Shown: in pieces, positions 21,037 through 34,138 of the stretch
Layout of the letters: every line of letters begins with the position of its first letter
Numbering within the stretch: the first letter of the stretch is position 1
From: Carnegiea gigantea
Taxonomy: Eukaryota; Streptophyta; Magnoliopsida; Caryophyllales; Cactaceae
Assembly: GCA_029747015.1 (NCBI GenBank)
Contig: JAKOGI010000435.1
Span: 110,001-174,000 of the forward strand
Length of the DNA: 64,000 nucleotides
Direction of reading: 5' to 3'
The notes under the pieces: generated by a model
Seen by the model: the letters and a program-made list of their open reading frames with translations, nothing else
What the model was told of the DNA's origin: nothing
Databases searched by the model: none
Position numbers and translations under genes: made by a program

Positions 21037-23230
21037 TAACTGAATAATTCTCCCAGTCTGCTATGGCAAATAGGGAGAAAGGAACCTTCCTGAGACCAAC
21101 CCCAAGGGTGGAACCTCCTTTCACTCTGCTCCTGACAATTTTAGGAAGGTTAATGCTACCATAACATTGAGATCAAGAAAAGAGATTAGTAATCATGTAT
21201 GGGATAATTTGAATTAGAAACCTGATATACCCCCTACTATTACCAATGAAGATTCTGGAGAGTCTGAAGAGGATGAGCCTATTGCGATAGTGACCACACC
21301 TCCCCCTAAGACTACTACACCTCCCATACAGGTTTAGAACCCTATAGCTCCTTTCCCCAACCAGCTAAAAGGTAAAAAGGACCAAACTCATATTGATATG
21401 ATCAGAGAGACGTTCTCCCAAGTCAAAATTAACATTCCCTTATTTGATGCCCTCCAACAGATGCTCCCATATGCTAGATTTTTGAAGGAGCTTTGCACTA
21501 CTAAGAGGGCAACTGCTGTGCCCAAGAGAGCTTTGTTGGCCTCTAATGTTAGCTCCATTATCTCTAATTAGATTCCTATCAAATACAAAGACCCTATTTG
21601 CCCTACCATTTCCATAGTGATAGGTGGCCAAGTCATTCATAGAGCTTTACTGGACTTGGTAGCTAGTGTAAACTTGCTTCCATTCACTGTTTATGAGAGA
21701 CTTGGACTAGATGAGCTAAAACCTACCAACATTGTCCTTCAATTAGCTGATAGATCTACTAGGATACCTCGGAGTGTGGCGGAGGATGTGCTCATTAAAG
21801 TGGAAGAATTCATATTTCCTGTTGACTTTATGGTAGTTGATGCTGAGATAGTGCCTAATGCTGAGTCTCATATTCCTATAATTTTGGGGCGCCCTTTCTT
21901 GGCTACATCCAATCCTCTAATTAACTGTAGGGATTGGATAATAAAACTACCTTTTTGCAAGATGACTCTTGATTTGAATATCTTTAACTTGCAAAGATAG
22001 CCTAATGGTTTTGATGATATGGATCATTCTACCCTTAATTAGGTAACTGACTTTTCTTGTGATGAGTTGGAATTTGAGCACATGGACGAGTTTGCTATTC
22101 AATATGAGTCCTTCTTTATGGTTGACGAGCCTGAGTATGATGTGTTTGACTTTGATACATGCTTTGTGGACTTCATAGTTGAAATTGCTTTTGCCTGTGA
22201 TACTTCTAGTGTGTCGCTTGATCTAAGACCCCTGCCTAAACCCCTAAAGTATGCTTTCATGGGCCCTCATGAATAATTACCTATGGTTATTGCTTCTAAT
22301 TTGGACCAAGACCAAGGGAAAAAATTGCCACACTTAGAGAAAATAAAGAGGCCTTAGGATGGACCTCAAGAGACATCAAAGGTATTAGCCCTACAGTTGA
22401 GCAGTATAAGATCCATTTAGAGGACGGTGCTAGACCTTATCGGGACCAACAAAGAAGTTTAAACCCAACTCTGTGGGAAGTGGTTAGGAAGGAGGTGTTA
22501 AGGTGGCTACACCATGAGATCATATACCCTATTTTCTAATAGTGAGTGGGTTAGTCCTATTCAAGCCGTTCCTAAGAAGATCGGCATTACCGTGAGTAGG
22601 AATGATAAGAATGAGCTAATTTTAACTTGAGTCCAGTCTAGATGGAGGGTCTATATTGACTATAGGAAGTTAAATGCAGCTGCCCATAAAGATCATTTTT
22701 TTCGCTCCCTTTTATGGACTAGATGTTAGAGAGGTTAGCTGGACATTCATATTACCACTTCCTTAATGGGTATTCTGGTTATACCAAGATCTCTATTGCT
22801 CCTGAGGATCAGGAGAAAACTAATTTTACCTGCCTGTTGGGAACCTATGCATTCAAGAGGATGCCTTCCGGTCTATGTAATGCTCCTACTACTTTCTAGA
22901 AATGCATGATTTTCATATTCTCTGATTTGGTTGAACAGTACATGGAGATTTTCATGGATGATTTTTCTGTATTTGAGTGCTCTTTTGATAATTATTTAAC
23001 TAACTTAGAAAAAGTTTTAAAAAGATGCAAGGAGAAAAATTTGACTTTAAACTAGGAGAAGTGTCTCTTTATGGTCAAGAAGGGGATAATATTAGGCCAT
23101 GTGATTTCTAGTGATGGTATTGAGGTTAATAAGGCCAAAATTGATTTAATTGCTAATCTTTTACGTCCTTCTTGGAGATGCTGCATTTTATCGCAGATTT
23201 ATTTAGGACTTCAGTAAAATTACTAAGGCC
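21037..23230 (+). pseudogene. gypsy copy 1 pol, protease and reverse transcriptase
   Basis: The pre-protease segment carries FPNQLKGKKDQTHID and VKINIPLFDALQQMLPYA, which are hallmarks of the OTA branch. The protease ORF at 21617-22000 includes LDLVASVNLLPF, where the catalytic D-L-G-A reads D-L-V-A (Gly to Val at 21659-21661), then LADRSTRIP and IILGRPFLATS. The reverse transcriptase is spread over 22600-23200 in several frames: DYRKLN, FLNGYSGYTKI, LCNAPTTF and the catalytic FMDD at about 22951-22962. Many TAG stops replace Gln or Trp codons. Confidence 0.8.
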
Positions 23231-25034
23231 TTGTCCAGTCTTCCAGCCAAGGATGTGCCGTTCCACTGCTCTAAGAACTGTGTAGAGGCATTTACTAAGC
23301 TAAAGGAAGCCTTAACCACTGTCCCCATTCTACATCCTCTTGTCTGGGGCGAGCTTTTTGAATTGATGCGTGATACTTCTAACTATGCTGTTGGGGTTGT
23401 TTTAGGACAATGCATTGATAAGAAACCCCATCTGGTCTACTATGCTACCCACACATTAAATGATGCCTACATGAATTACAATGTGACAGAGAAAGATTGA
23501 GAAGTTTAGACCTTACTTGATTGGTTCTTATGTCACTATTTTTACTGATCATATTGTACTTAACACCTTCATTCAAAGAAGGATGCTAAGCCCAGACACA
23601 TGAGATGGATGCCCTTACTGTAGGAGCTTGATTGTGAGATTAGAGACAGGAAGGGTTCTGAAAACCCTGTTGCTAACCACCTGTCTAGGATTGCATGCAC
23701 TAGGGGTATTGAGGCCCCGATTTTTGAGTGCTTCCCTGGCGCGCAATTATGCATGATCCATTCTGACCCTTGGTATGCTGATATTGTGAACTATCTTGTG
23801 ACTGGTAAACCACTTAAGGGTTGGAATAAGCATGATAGGGATAGGTTTTTCCACGTCGTGAAATTTTACATATGGGATCATCATTACTTGTTTGAATATT
23901 GTTCTGATCAAATTGTGAGGAGATGTGTCCTAGACCATGAGATTAGGAGCATTTTGCCTTTTTGCCATGACCAGGCATATAGAGGGCACTTTAATGGAAA
24001 AGTGACTGTGGCCAAAGTACTTCAATGTAGATTTTATTAGCCCACTTTGTTTAAAGATACCCATGAATACTATAGGAGATGCCCTAGATGCCAGCAGTTA
24101 GACCCATTATTGCTGTGGAGATTTTTTATGAGTGGGGTATGGATTTTATGGCACCATTTCTAATTTCTTTTAGGAATGTCTATTTTCTACTAGCTATTGA
24201 TTATGTGCCTAAGTGGGTTGAGGCTATCCCCACTAGGACTAATGAGGCTAGGGTTGTGGTAAAGGTTGTGAGGGAGAAAATATTTTCTACGTGTGGCATG
24301 CCCTGTGCGATCAGTGGTGACCAGGATATCTACTTGAAGAATTGATTCTTTGATTCATTATCGAGACGATACTCTATTATCTATAGGCTAGCCACTCCTC
24401 ATCATCCCCAAACCAGTGGATAGGTGGAAGTGTCCAACCGGTAAATAAAATAGATTTTGAAGAAAATAGTTAAGAGAAACAGAAAAGATTGGCCCGGCAA
24501 GTTTATTGGTGGCTTATGGGCTTACTGGATGGCTTTGAAGAGACCTTTAGGTATGTTGCCTTATGGGCTAGTCTATGGGAAGCCTTGTCTTCTTCCAGTT
24601 GAGCTTGAACATAGAGCTTGGTGGGCTATTAGGACCTTTAACTATGATCATACTGCAGGAGGTGAGGAGAATCGACTGTAGTTGAGTGAGTTAGAAGAGA
24701 TCCCATTTGAGGCCTATGAGAGTGCTAGATTGTCTAAGGAGATGGCGAAGTTGGTTCATGAATAGATGATTATTAGGAAGGACTTTGCCCCAGGCATGAA
24801 AGTGCTCCTATATTATTCGAGACTGCACCTCTTTCCAGGTATGCTTAGGTCCTGCTGGACGGGTCTTTTTGTTGTTACTCATGCATTTCCTTATGGTGCA
24901 GTTGAGATACAGGATCCTGCTACTGGAGCTAAACAGAAGGTTAATGGTCAACGATTAAGGCAATTCCTCAAACTCCCTACAGAGGAGGACTTCGAGTGCC
25001 TGATGCTCCATGAACCACCTAGGGATTACTAATG
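23231..25034 (+). pseudogene. gypsy copy 1 pol, RNase H and integrase
   Basis: RNase H begins in the open block 23231-23500 (NYAVGVVLGQCIDKKPHLVY) and goes on with SENPVANHLSRI. The integrase zinc-binding part is at 23753-24110 with H and C residues spaced as in HHCC (CRRCPRCQ). The core follows ([26 protein letters not shown]). The C-terminal part includes PYGLVYGKPCLLPVELEH and AFPYGAVEIQDPATG to 25032. Stops and frameshifts separate the blocks. Confidence 0.8.
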
Positions 25035-26149
25035 GGTGGTGACGTAGCTCGGGTACATTTAGTATCTGACCTGGTAGTATTGTGTTGTCCCTTGTATATG
25101 GTATATATAGTACACTTTGTTTTCTTCTTTTTGCTTGATACTCCCTTATCTTACAATACGGACATTGTGTAGCCTTGATGTGGGGGAGGGGAAGCTATGC
25201 TTCAAAATTTTGAAAAAAAATTTTCGAAAAAAAAGCCCCAAAAAAGATTTTTTATGTAAATTTATAGAGTTGTATTATCTTGATTAACTTTTGAGCCCTT
25301 GGACTTAATATCAGGTTGTATATGAGTATTATGTATGTAGTAGACCTTGACCTCGACAGTATAATTTCATATCCTAATTCTAATGCTAATAGTTCATTGT
25401 AGCTTGAGTCCAATCCTGATTTACATAGCACCATTGTCTTAGGAATTTAGGCAACCATGAGTGGATCCCCAGCTTGTCATTTATTTATTTCATTCAAAAA
25501 AAAAGCTAAGAAAAATAAAAAATAAAAAGTCTTTATATTGGGTATGACAAGTATTTCTTTGAAGCATGCGTTACTGGGTGGTACCCTTTGAGACAATATT
25601 GCTACTGGGAAAACTTGCAACCAAAATAATTGAGTCAATAAAGCAGTTAAGTGAGACTGATTGTGGTTAGCTGAACCCCTGAGATGATGGTACACTAGCA
25701 CATTGAGCACTAGGATGGATTCACTATCACAAGGGCTTGTGGGGTGAAAAGTTGGTATGCAAATGTCATCTTTAGTGGGCAAGAGTTTGATGTGTACATT
25801 GTGCTTATGTATGGTTTGATGCTTACATTACAGGGGCAATTTGTTGATCAAGTGTATATAGTTTTCTGTAGTGTATATGTATGTATGTTTGAAAAAAAAA
25901 AATCAAAAAAAATCAAAAAGATATTCTATTGTCTTTCTCTTTCTGTTTTTCTTTTTCAAAGATTTTGTAGGTATATCTTCTGCAAACTCTCACAAGACCA
26001 CACTCGTCAATTAGGGGGAAACTAAGGGTTTAAAGGGCTTTTGCATGTGCTAAGCGCAATCATGATACCTATAAAAGCGAGTTAGGTGTCTTACTTAAAT
26101 TTTTTTTCATTTTACTCGAGGACGAGCAAAGTCTAGGTGTAGGGGTATT
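25035..26149 (+). other. 3' untranslated region of gypsy copy 1
   Basis: About 1.1 kb without a real ORF. It contains TGATGTGGGGGAGGGGAAG near 25179, runs of A, and a polypurine-like tract TCTAGGTGTAGGGGTATT just before LTR 2. From about 25150 it resembles the 3' region of the gag-only element. Confidence 0.75.
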
Positions 26150-27369
26150 CGTTTGAGCACCAAAAGTGTCAAATTAAGTACTTCTAATCACTTAGGTTTT
26201 GTTCATAATCGACATTATTTTTGAATTTTATTTGTTTATGATTTGATTTTTGTAGGAAATAATGTTGTGATGAAAATATGATTGATTTGGCAAAAATACA
26301 AGAAGAAGAAGAACTAAGAAAAAAAAGAAAAGAATGAAGTTGGCCTAGTTCCAACTGGCCCAGCTCTCTCTTCCTCTCTTTCCTGGTTGGGCTGGGTGCT
26401 CAAGCAGGCCCACCAGCCACCCCCCTGTTTCGCCCAATTTGGCCTGCTCTTCATGAGGCCAGCAGTAAAGACACTCAAGCAGCCCAGTTTCCCTTTTTTC
26501 TCAACAGCGGCCCGTGTGGGCTTGGTGCGGCCAGCCCACGTGCATCCCAGTCGCAGCTTGGCCATAACCCAACTCTCTGTTTCCCTTTTCTCAGCAGCCA
26601 CAAATTAGAAAGTGAAGGGGAAATTGAGATTTTGGGCGAAAATTAGAATACGGGTATTAATAGGAAGGTAGAAAATTTGATTTTTACTTGGGCAATCTTC
26701 GTAATTAGGAAATTAGCATTAGTATAAATAGGGGCTTTAGGAGGCTCTTGTTAATCATCTCATCATCAATTCATCCATTCTTCTTCTCTTCTTCCCTTAT
26801 AGTATTGCTGTAGTTCTTGAGAAATCTTGTAATTCTTAGTTGAGATTTGATTTTAAGCTCTTGTTTCAATTTAATTTTTGAGTTTTAGTTGCCATTCAAG
26901 TTATTAGTTCAAATATTATTTCTCTAATTTTATTTCAGTTCGAGTGTTCCACCCCTAAGTTGGAATTTCTTTACAAGAGTTCTCTTTCAAGATTCAATTT
27001 CAAAGGTGAGTCAATCTTTGTTCATGGATTTCTTGATTATAGCTCATAATTTCTCCTCTTGCGGTAAGTTCTTTCTTCTCTCTTTGTGCTAGCTTTAGCT
27101 TAAATTTCATGTTTCATGTTTGGTTTATATTAATTTTACCTTATTTTTTTGTCATTAATTTTAGTTTCAATTAGTTTTAGGTAAATTCCAAGTGTTTCAT
27201 CTTAGTTTAAATTCTCGATTATTATTTCGATTAGTTCTGGTTTGTCTTGATTAGCTTAATAGTTAGATTCTAATAATTAAACTCAACCCATCTCTGTGGA
27301 TGACCCGTAAAGTGCTACAATCATGGCTGTACACTTGCGGCTTTATTTCATAGTTTTAAAATACAAACA
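26150..27369 (+). repeat. gypsy LTR 2 (middle, shared)
   Basis: 1220 bp. The first base is C instead of T (CGTTTGAGCACC), and it ends ATACAAACA. TATA box TATAAATA at 26723-26730. Its first ~170 bases look closer to LTR 3 than to LTR 1, while its last ~125 bases differ about equally from both, as expected for a recombinant middle LTR. Confidence 0.9.
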
Positions 27370-27706
27370 AGTTTTTAGCGTCGTTGCTAGGGATGGTATT
27401 GAAATTGATTATTAGTTTTAATTATTAAATCACTTCAAATAATTGTTTGAGTCTAGTCCTTATTTGTTTACTTGATTTAGTAGCTTAAATTTAGAGTAAT
27501 TGTGGGAATTGCTTACTTTGTTTGCTTTTAGTAGTTTAATTTATTTGTGTTTTTATTTTTTTATTTCATTCATCACCCTAAAAATTTAAACTTTATTGCT
27601 TTTAGGGAAAAAAAGAAAAAAATTAAAAAAATTAAAAAAAAATTCATAAAGACAAAGAGGGTTCTGATTGTATGAGTGCTTAGGATAGGATCCTAATAGC
27701 AAATGC
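27370..27706 (+). other. primer site and leader of gypsy copy 2
   Basis: TAGCGTCGTTGCTAGGGAT follows the middle LTR, the same mutated primer site as in copy 1. The rest is A+T-rich leader. Confidence 0.6.
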
Positions 27707-28970
27707 TTGAATAGAGTGGAAACCGACCTAAACAACAATGAATCAGAACCTGAAATTGAGGATAAAAAAATAGGTGAAGTGAGACCAATAACACTTAATG
27801 ACATCTTTTATCCACCTAGGACCACTGCACCATCTTGTTTTAATACACCGGCCTTAGAAAATGTTACTTTCAAACTTAAACCCCAATATGCCCATATGCT
27901 TCCTAAGTTTATGAGTGCAGAAGATGCTTACCTCTTTCTATGAGAGTTTGAAGAGGTTTGTTCCATGATGTGTTACCCTAATGTGCCCATTGATATTGTG
28001 CATTTGAAATTCATTCTATTTGCTTTAAAAGATAATGCTAAAAAGTGGATATATAGCTTACGTTCGAACTCCATTACAAACTGGGATGGGTTTGTGCATG
28101 TCTTTTTGTGAAAATACTTCCCTAGTAGCAAAATGGTTAAGCGAAGGAATGAAATTTAATCAATTCGTGTAAGTTGACATGGAATCATTTTGGAAATACC
28201 TTGATAGGTTTAAAAACCTCTTATCTTAATGTCTTCACTATGGTTTAGATGAAGCCCGTTTATGTCAAATAATTTATTAAGGTCTTAACCAACAAAATAG
28301 CATAATGGTGGAGTCAATGTGTCAAGGGGGTTTTCTTTCTAAAAGCCCTGCTAATGCTTTGGAATTCCTAGAGGATCTAGCTGAAAAAACCATACAACGA
28401 GAAACCACTAGAGATGATAGCTTGAACTATAGGTATAATGGGACAAGGGGTTACATACATGCTGTGCCTAAATTGAGTCATCTGGAATCTCGATTTGCTG
28501 CCCGTGAAAATATGATAAAAGGATTAGTTCTACAACAATCCCAACCTTCCCAGATTCTTAAAGTGTGCTCTCAATGCCATGCATTGGATCATAATTTGAG
28601 CACATGTCCCCACTTTGCTCACTTCTGGGCCTCAGGCCATGAATAGGTGAACATGGCCTACTAAAGACCAAAGAATGACCCCTATGCTCCTACCTTTTAT
28701 CCATGGCGGTGTGCTCACCCTAACTTCTCTTGGAGTAATGGACCTATTGCAGTAATGCTTAATCAATGCAGAGGGTTGCCTACACACCCCTCTTAAACCA
28801 TCCCAAGGCCTAATTATCAAGGTTTCTCAAAGGGGCCTAGGCAACCAGTTCCTCCTCTGATTGCATCAAATGCCCAGCCTCGGGCCCCTCCTAGTTATAG
28901 TGAATTTGACAAATATGAGAGGAGAATTAAAAGTGACATAGAAAGAATGTTAAAAAAATATTGAAAGAAT
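27707..28970 (+). pseudogene. gypsy copy 2 gag
   Basis: Same order as copy 1. The first block ends at a frameshift near 27940; the capsid part is broken; an open block at 28305-28646 carries an intact CCHC knuckle, CSQCHALDHNLSTC (28566-28607); a Pro-rich part follows. The intact knuckle shows what the stop in copy 1 replaced. Confidence 0.75.
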
Positions 28971-31188
28971 TCTTAGAGTAATAACTTAACAATTGTCCTA
29001 GTCTGCTATGGCAAATAGGGAGAAAGGAACCTTCCTGAGACCAACCCAAGGGTGGAACCTCCTCTGACTCTACTCCTGACACTTTTAGGAAGGTTAATGC
29101 TATCATAAATTTGAGATCAGGAAAAGGGATTGATAATCATGTATAGAATAATTTGAATGAGAAATCTGATATACCCCCTACTATTGCCACCGATGATTCT
29201 AGGGAGTCTGAAGAGGATGAGCCTATTGCAATAGTGACCACACCTCCTCCTAAGACTACTACCCCTCTCATACAGGTTCAGAACCCTATAAGTCCTTTCC
29301 CTAACCAGCTAAAAGGAAAAAAGGACCAAACTTATATTGATAAGATCAGAGAGACGTTCTCCCAAGTCAAAATTAACATTCCCTTACTCGACGCCCTCCA
29401 ACAGGTGCTCCCATATGCTGGATTTTTGAAGGAGCTTTGCACTACTAAGAGGGCAACTGTTGTGTCTAAGAGAGCTTTCTTGGCCTCGAATGTTAGCTCC
29501 ATTATCTCTAATTAGATTCCTGTCAAATACAGTGAGCCTGGTTGCCCTACCATTTCCATAGTGATAGGTGACCAAGTCATTCATAGAGCTTTATTGCACT
29601 TGGGTGCTAGTGTAAACTTGCTTTCATTCACTGTTTATGACAGACTTGGACTAGGTGAGCTGAAACCTACCAAGATTTTCCTCCAATTAGCTGATAGATC
29701 AACTATGATACCTCGAAGTGTGGTTGAGGACGTGCTCATTAAAGTGGAAGAATTCATATTTCCTGTTGACTTTATGGTAGCTGATGCTGAGAGAGTGCCT
29801 AATGCTGAGTCCCATATTCCTGTGGTTTTGGGGCGCCCTTTCTTGGCTACATCCAATCCTCTGATTAACTGTAGGGATGGGATAATGAAACTGCCTTTTG
29901 GCAAGATGACACTTGATTTGAATATCTTCAACTTGCAAAGACAGCTTAATGGTTTTGATGGTTTTGATGATATGGATCATTCTACCCTTAATTGGGTAAG
30001 TGACTTTTCTTATGATGAGTTGGAATTTCAGTACGTGGATAAGTTTGCTATTGAGTATGAGTCCTTCTTTATGGATGACGAGCCTGAGTATGATGTGTCT
30101 GACTTTGATACATGCTCTGTGGACTTCATAGCTGAAATTGCTTCTGCCTGTGATACTTCTGGTGTGTCACTTGATCTAAACCCCTACCTGACGCCGCAAG
30201 GTATGTGTTTTTAGGCCCTCATGAGTCGTTACCTATGGTTAGTGCTTCTAATTTGGACCACGACTAAGAGAAAAAATTGCTACACTTACTGAGAGAAAAC
30301 AAAGAGGCCTTTGGATGGACCTTAAGAGACGTCAAAGGTATTAGCCCCACAGTTGTGTAGCACAGGATCCATTTATAGGATGGTGCTAGACCTTATCGGG
30401 ACCAACAAAGAAGGTTAAACCTAACTCTACAAGAAGTGGTTAGGAAGGAAGTGTTGAAGTGGCTACACCATGAGATCATATACCCTATTTTCTAATAGTG
30501 AGTGAGTTAGTCCTGTTAAAGCCGCTCTTAAGAAGACCGGCATTACCGTGATTAGGAATGATAAGAATGAGCTAATTTTAACTTGAGTCCAGTCTAGGTG
30601 AAGGGTCTGTATTGACTATAGGAAATTAAATGTAGCCACCCGTAAAGGCCATTTTTTTCCACTCCCTTTTATGGACTAGATGTTAGAGAGGTGAACTGGA
30701 CATTCATGTTACGGCTTCCTTAATGGGTATTCTGCCTATACCAAGACCTCTATTGCTCTTGAGGATCAGGAGAAAACTACTTTTACCTGCGCCTTTGGCA
30801 CCTATGCTTTCAGGAGGATGCCTTTCGGTCTATGTAATGCTCCTGCTACTTTCCAGAGATGCATGATTTTCATATTCTCTGATTTGGTTGAACAATGCAT
30901 GGATATTTTTCATGGGTGATTTTCTATATTTGAGTGCTCCTTTAATAATTGTTTAACTAACTTAGAAAAAAGTTTTGAAAAGATGCAAGGAGAATAATTT
31001 GACTTTAAACTGGGAGAAATGTCACTTTATGGTCAAGAAGGGGATAGTATTAGGCCATGTGATTTCTAGTGATGGTATTAAGGCTAATATGGCCAAAATT
31101 GATTTAATTACCAATTTTTCACGTCCTTCTTAGAGATGCTGGATTTTATCATAGATTTATTTAAGACTTCAGTAGAATTACTAAAGCC
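28971..31188 (+). pseudogene. gypsy copy 2 pol, protease and reverse transcriptase
   Basis: Open blocks at 29153-29515 (FPNQLKGKKDQTYID) and 29561-30214 (protease, LGASVNLLSF, VVLGRPFLATS, then an acidic stretch). The catalytic Asp of D-L-G-A is His here (CAC at 29597-29599), a different lesion from copy 1. The reverse transcriptase at about 30600-31150 is recognisable across stops. The FMDD box is disrupted by a frameshift near 30910. Confidence 0.8.
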
Positions 31189-33020
31189 TTGTCTAGTCTT
31201 CTAGCTAAGGATGTGCCCTTCCACTTCTCTGAGAAGTGTGTAGAGGCATTTACTAGGCTGAAGGAAGCCTTAATCACTACCCCCATTCTACATCCACCTG
31301 TCTGGGACAAGCCTTTTAAATTGATATGTGATACTTCTGACTATGCTATTGGGGTTGTTTTAGGACAACACATTGATAAGAAACCCCATCTGATCTATTA
31401 TGCTAGCTATACATTAAATGATGCCTGCATGAATTGCACTGTGACAGAGAAGGATTGAGAAGTTTAGACTTTGCTTGATTGTTTCTTATGTCACTATTTC
31501 TACTGATCATGCTGTATTTAAGCACCTTCTTTCAAAGAAGGATGCTAAGCTCAAACTCGTGAGATGGATACCCCTACTGCAGGAGTTTGACTGTGAGATT
31601 AGAGATAGGAAGGGTTCTAAAAACCCTGTTGCTAACCACCTGTCTAGAATTGCATGTACTAGGGGTACTGGCCGCCTATTTCTGAGTGCTTCCCTAACGA
31701 GCAATTATTCATGATCCATTTTGACCTTTGGTATGCTGATATTGTGAACTATCTTGTGACTGGTAAACTACTTGAGGGTTGGAATAAGCATGACATGGAT
31801 CGGTTTTTGCACTTTGTGAAATTTTACATCTGGGATCATCGTTACTTGTTTAAATATTATCCTGATCAAATTGTGAGGAGATGTGTCTCAGACCATGAGA
31901 TTAGGAGCTTTTTCTCTTTTTGCCATGACCAGTCCTGTGGTGGGTGCTTTAATGGAAAAATAATTGCGGCCAAAGTACTTCAATGTAGATTTTATGGTGC
32001 CACTTTATTTAAGGATACCTATGAATACTGTAGGAGATGCCCTAGATGTCAGTAGTTAGGCCGTATCAATAAGAGGGATATGATGCCCCTCAACCCCATT
32101 ATTATTGTGGAGATTTTTGATGTGTGGGGTATTGATTTTATGAGATTATTTCCAATTTCTCTTGGGAATGTGTATATTCTACTAGCTGTTGATTTTATGT
32201 CTAACTGGGTTGAGGCTGTCCCCACTAGGACTAATGAGGCTAGGGTTGTGATGAAGTTTTTGAGGGAGAACATATTTTCCAGGTATGGCATGCCTCGTGC
32301 GATCATTAGTGACCAGGGTACCTACTTCAAGAACCGATTGTTTGATTCATTGCCGAGATGGTACTCTATTATCCATAGGCTAGCCACTCCTTATCATCCC
32401 CAAACTAGAGGACAGGTGGAAGTGTCCAACACGTAAATAAAATAGATTTTGGAGAAAATAGTTAACAGAAACAGAAAAGATTCGGCCAACAAGTTTATTG
32501 ATGACTTATGAGCTTATAGGACGGCTTTGAAGAGACCTTTAGGTATGTCGCCGTATAATGAAGTCTATGGGAAGCCTTGTCATCTTCCAGTTGAGCTCAA
32601 GCATAGAGCTTAGTGGGTTATTAGGACCCTTAACTATGATCCTACTGCAGGTGGTGAGGAGAGGCGACTGCAGTTGAGTGAGTTAGAGGAGATCCGATCT
32701 AAGGCCTATGAGAGTGATAGATTGTCTAAGGAGAGGGCGAAGTTGGTTTATGACCAGATGATTATTAGGAAGGACTTTGCCCCAGGTATGAAAGTGCTCC
32801 TATATGATTTCGAGACTACACCTCTTTCCAGGTAAGCTTAGGTCCTGCTCGATGGGTCCTTTTGTTGTCACTCATGTATTTCCTTATGGTGCAATTGACA
32901 TATAGGATCCTGCTACTGGAGCTAAACAGAAGGTCAATGGTCAATAATTGAAGCAATTTGTCGAACTCCCTATGGAGGAGGACGTTGAGTGCTTAATGCT
33001 CAACGAACCACCCAATGATT
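31189..33020 (+). pseudogene. gypsy copy 2 pol, RNase H and integrase
   Basis: RNase H in 31189-31458 (YAIGVVLGQHIDKKPHLIYY) and 31475-31714 (RKGSKNPVANHLSRI). Integrase zinc-binding part at 31711-32055 with CRRCPRCQ, core at 32080-32436 ([32 protein letters not shown]), and the C-terminal part to about 33020 with several stops. Copy 2 keeps longer open blocks in the integrase core than copy 1. Confidence 0.8.
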
Positions 33021-34138
33021 AGTAATGGGTGGTAATGTAGCTTGGGTACATTCAGTATCCGACCTGGTAGTATTGTCCGGTCCCTTCTATATGGTATATA
33101 CGGCATACTTTATTTTCTTCTTTTTGCTTGATACTCCCTTTTCCTAGAATGTGGACATTGTATAGTCTTGGTGTGGGGGAGGGGAAGCTATGCTTCAACA
33201 TTTTGGAAAAAACAATTTCAAAAGAAAAAAACCCTAAAAAAGATTTTTATGTAAATTTGTTGAGTTGTATTATCTTGATTAACTTTTGAGCCCTTGGACT
33301 TAATATCAGGTTGTATATAAGTGTTATGTACATAGTAGACCTTGACCCCAAGAGTATAATTTCATATCCCAATTCTAATGCTGATAGTTAATTGCAGCTT
33401 GAGTCCAATCTTGATTTACATAGCACTATTGTCTTAGAAATTTGGGCAACCATGAGTGGATCCCCCACTTGTCATTTATTTGTTTCATTCAAAAAAAAAG
33501 CCAAGAAAAATAAAAAAAAAAGTCTTAGAATTGGGTATGATAAGTATCTCTTTGAAGTATGACTGGGTGGTACCCTTTGAGGCAATATTGCCACTGGGAA
33601 CACTTGCAACCAAAATAATTCAGTCGATAAAGTTGTCGAGTAGGACTGATCATGGTTAGCCGAACCCCTGAGATGATGGTACACTAGCACATTGAGCATT
33701 AGGATGGATTCACTGTTGTAAGGGCTTGTGGGATAAAAAGTTGGTGTACGGATGTCATCTTTGGTGGCCAAGAGTTTGATATGTACATTGTACTTATGTA
33801 TGGTTTAATACTTACGTTACATGGGTGATTTGTTGATCTAGTGTGTACAGTTTTCCGTAGTGCATATGTATGTATGTTTTAAAAAAAAATTAAAAAAATA
33901 GATAGATTTTCTATTGTCTTTCTCTTTCTGTTTTTCTTTTTCAAAGATTTTGTGGGTATATCTTCTGCAAACTCTCAAAAGACTGCACTCGTCCATTAGG
34001 GGGAACCTAGGGGTTTAAAGAGCTTTTGCACGTGCTAAGCGCAACCGTGATTCTTATGAAAGTGAGTTAGCTGTCTTACGTAGATTTTTTTTTTTTCATT
34101 TTGCTCAAGGACGAGCAAAGTCTAGGTGTCGGGCTATT
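33021..34138 (+). other. 3' untranslated region of gypsy copy 2
   Basis: About 1.1 kb homologous to 25035-26149, with GGTGTGGGGGAGGGGAAG near 33170 and AAGGACGAGCAAAGTCTAGG before LTR 3. No real ORF. Confidence 0.75.

Noticed and set aside
26314..26608. Overlapping ORFs in the GC-rich part of the gypsy LTRs (also 18329-18668 and 34228-34635)
   Set aside because: They lie inside LTRs just before the TATA box, are not conserved in frame between the three LTRs and have no domain.
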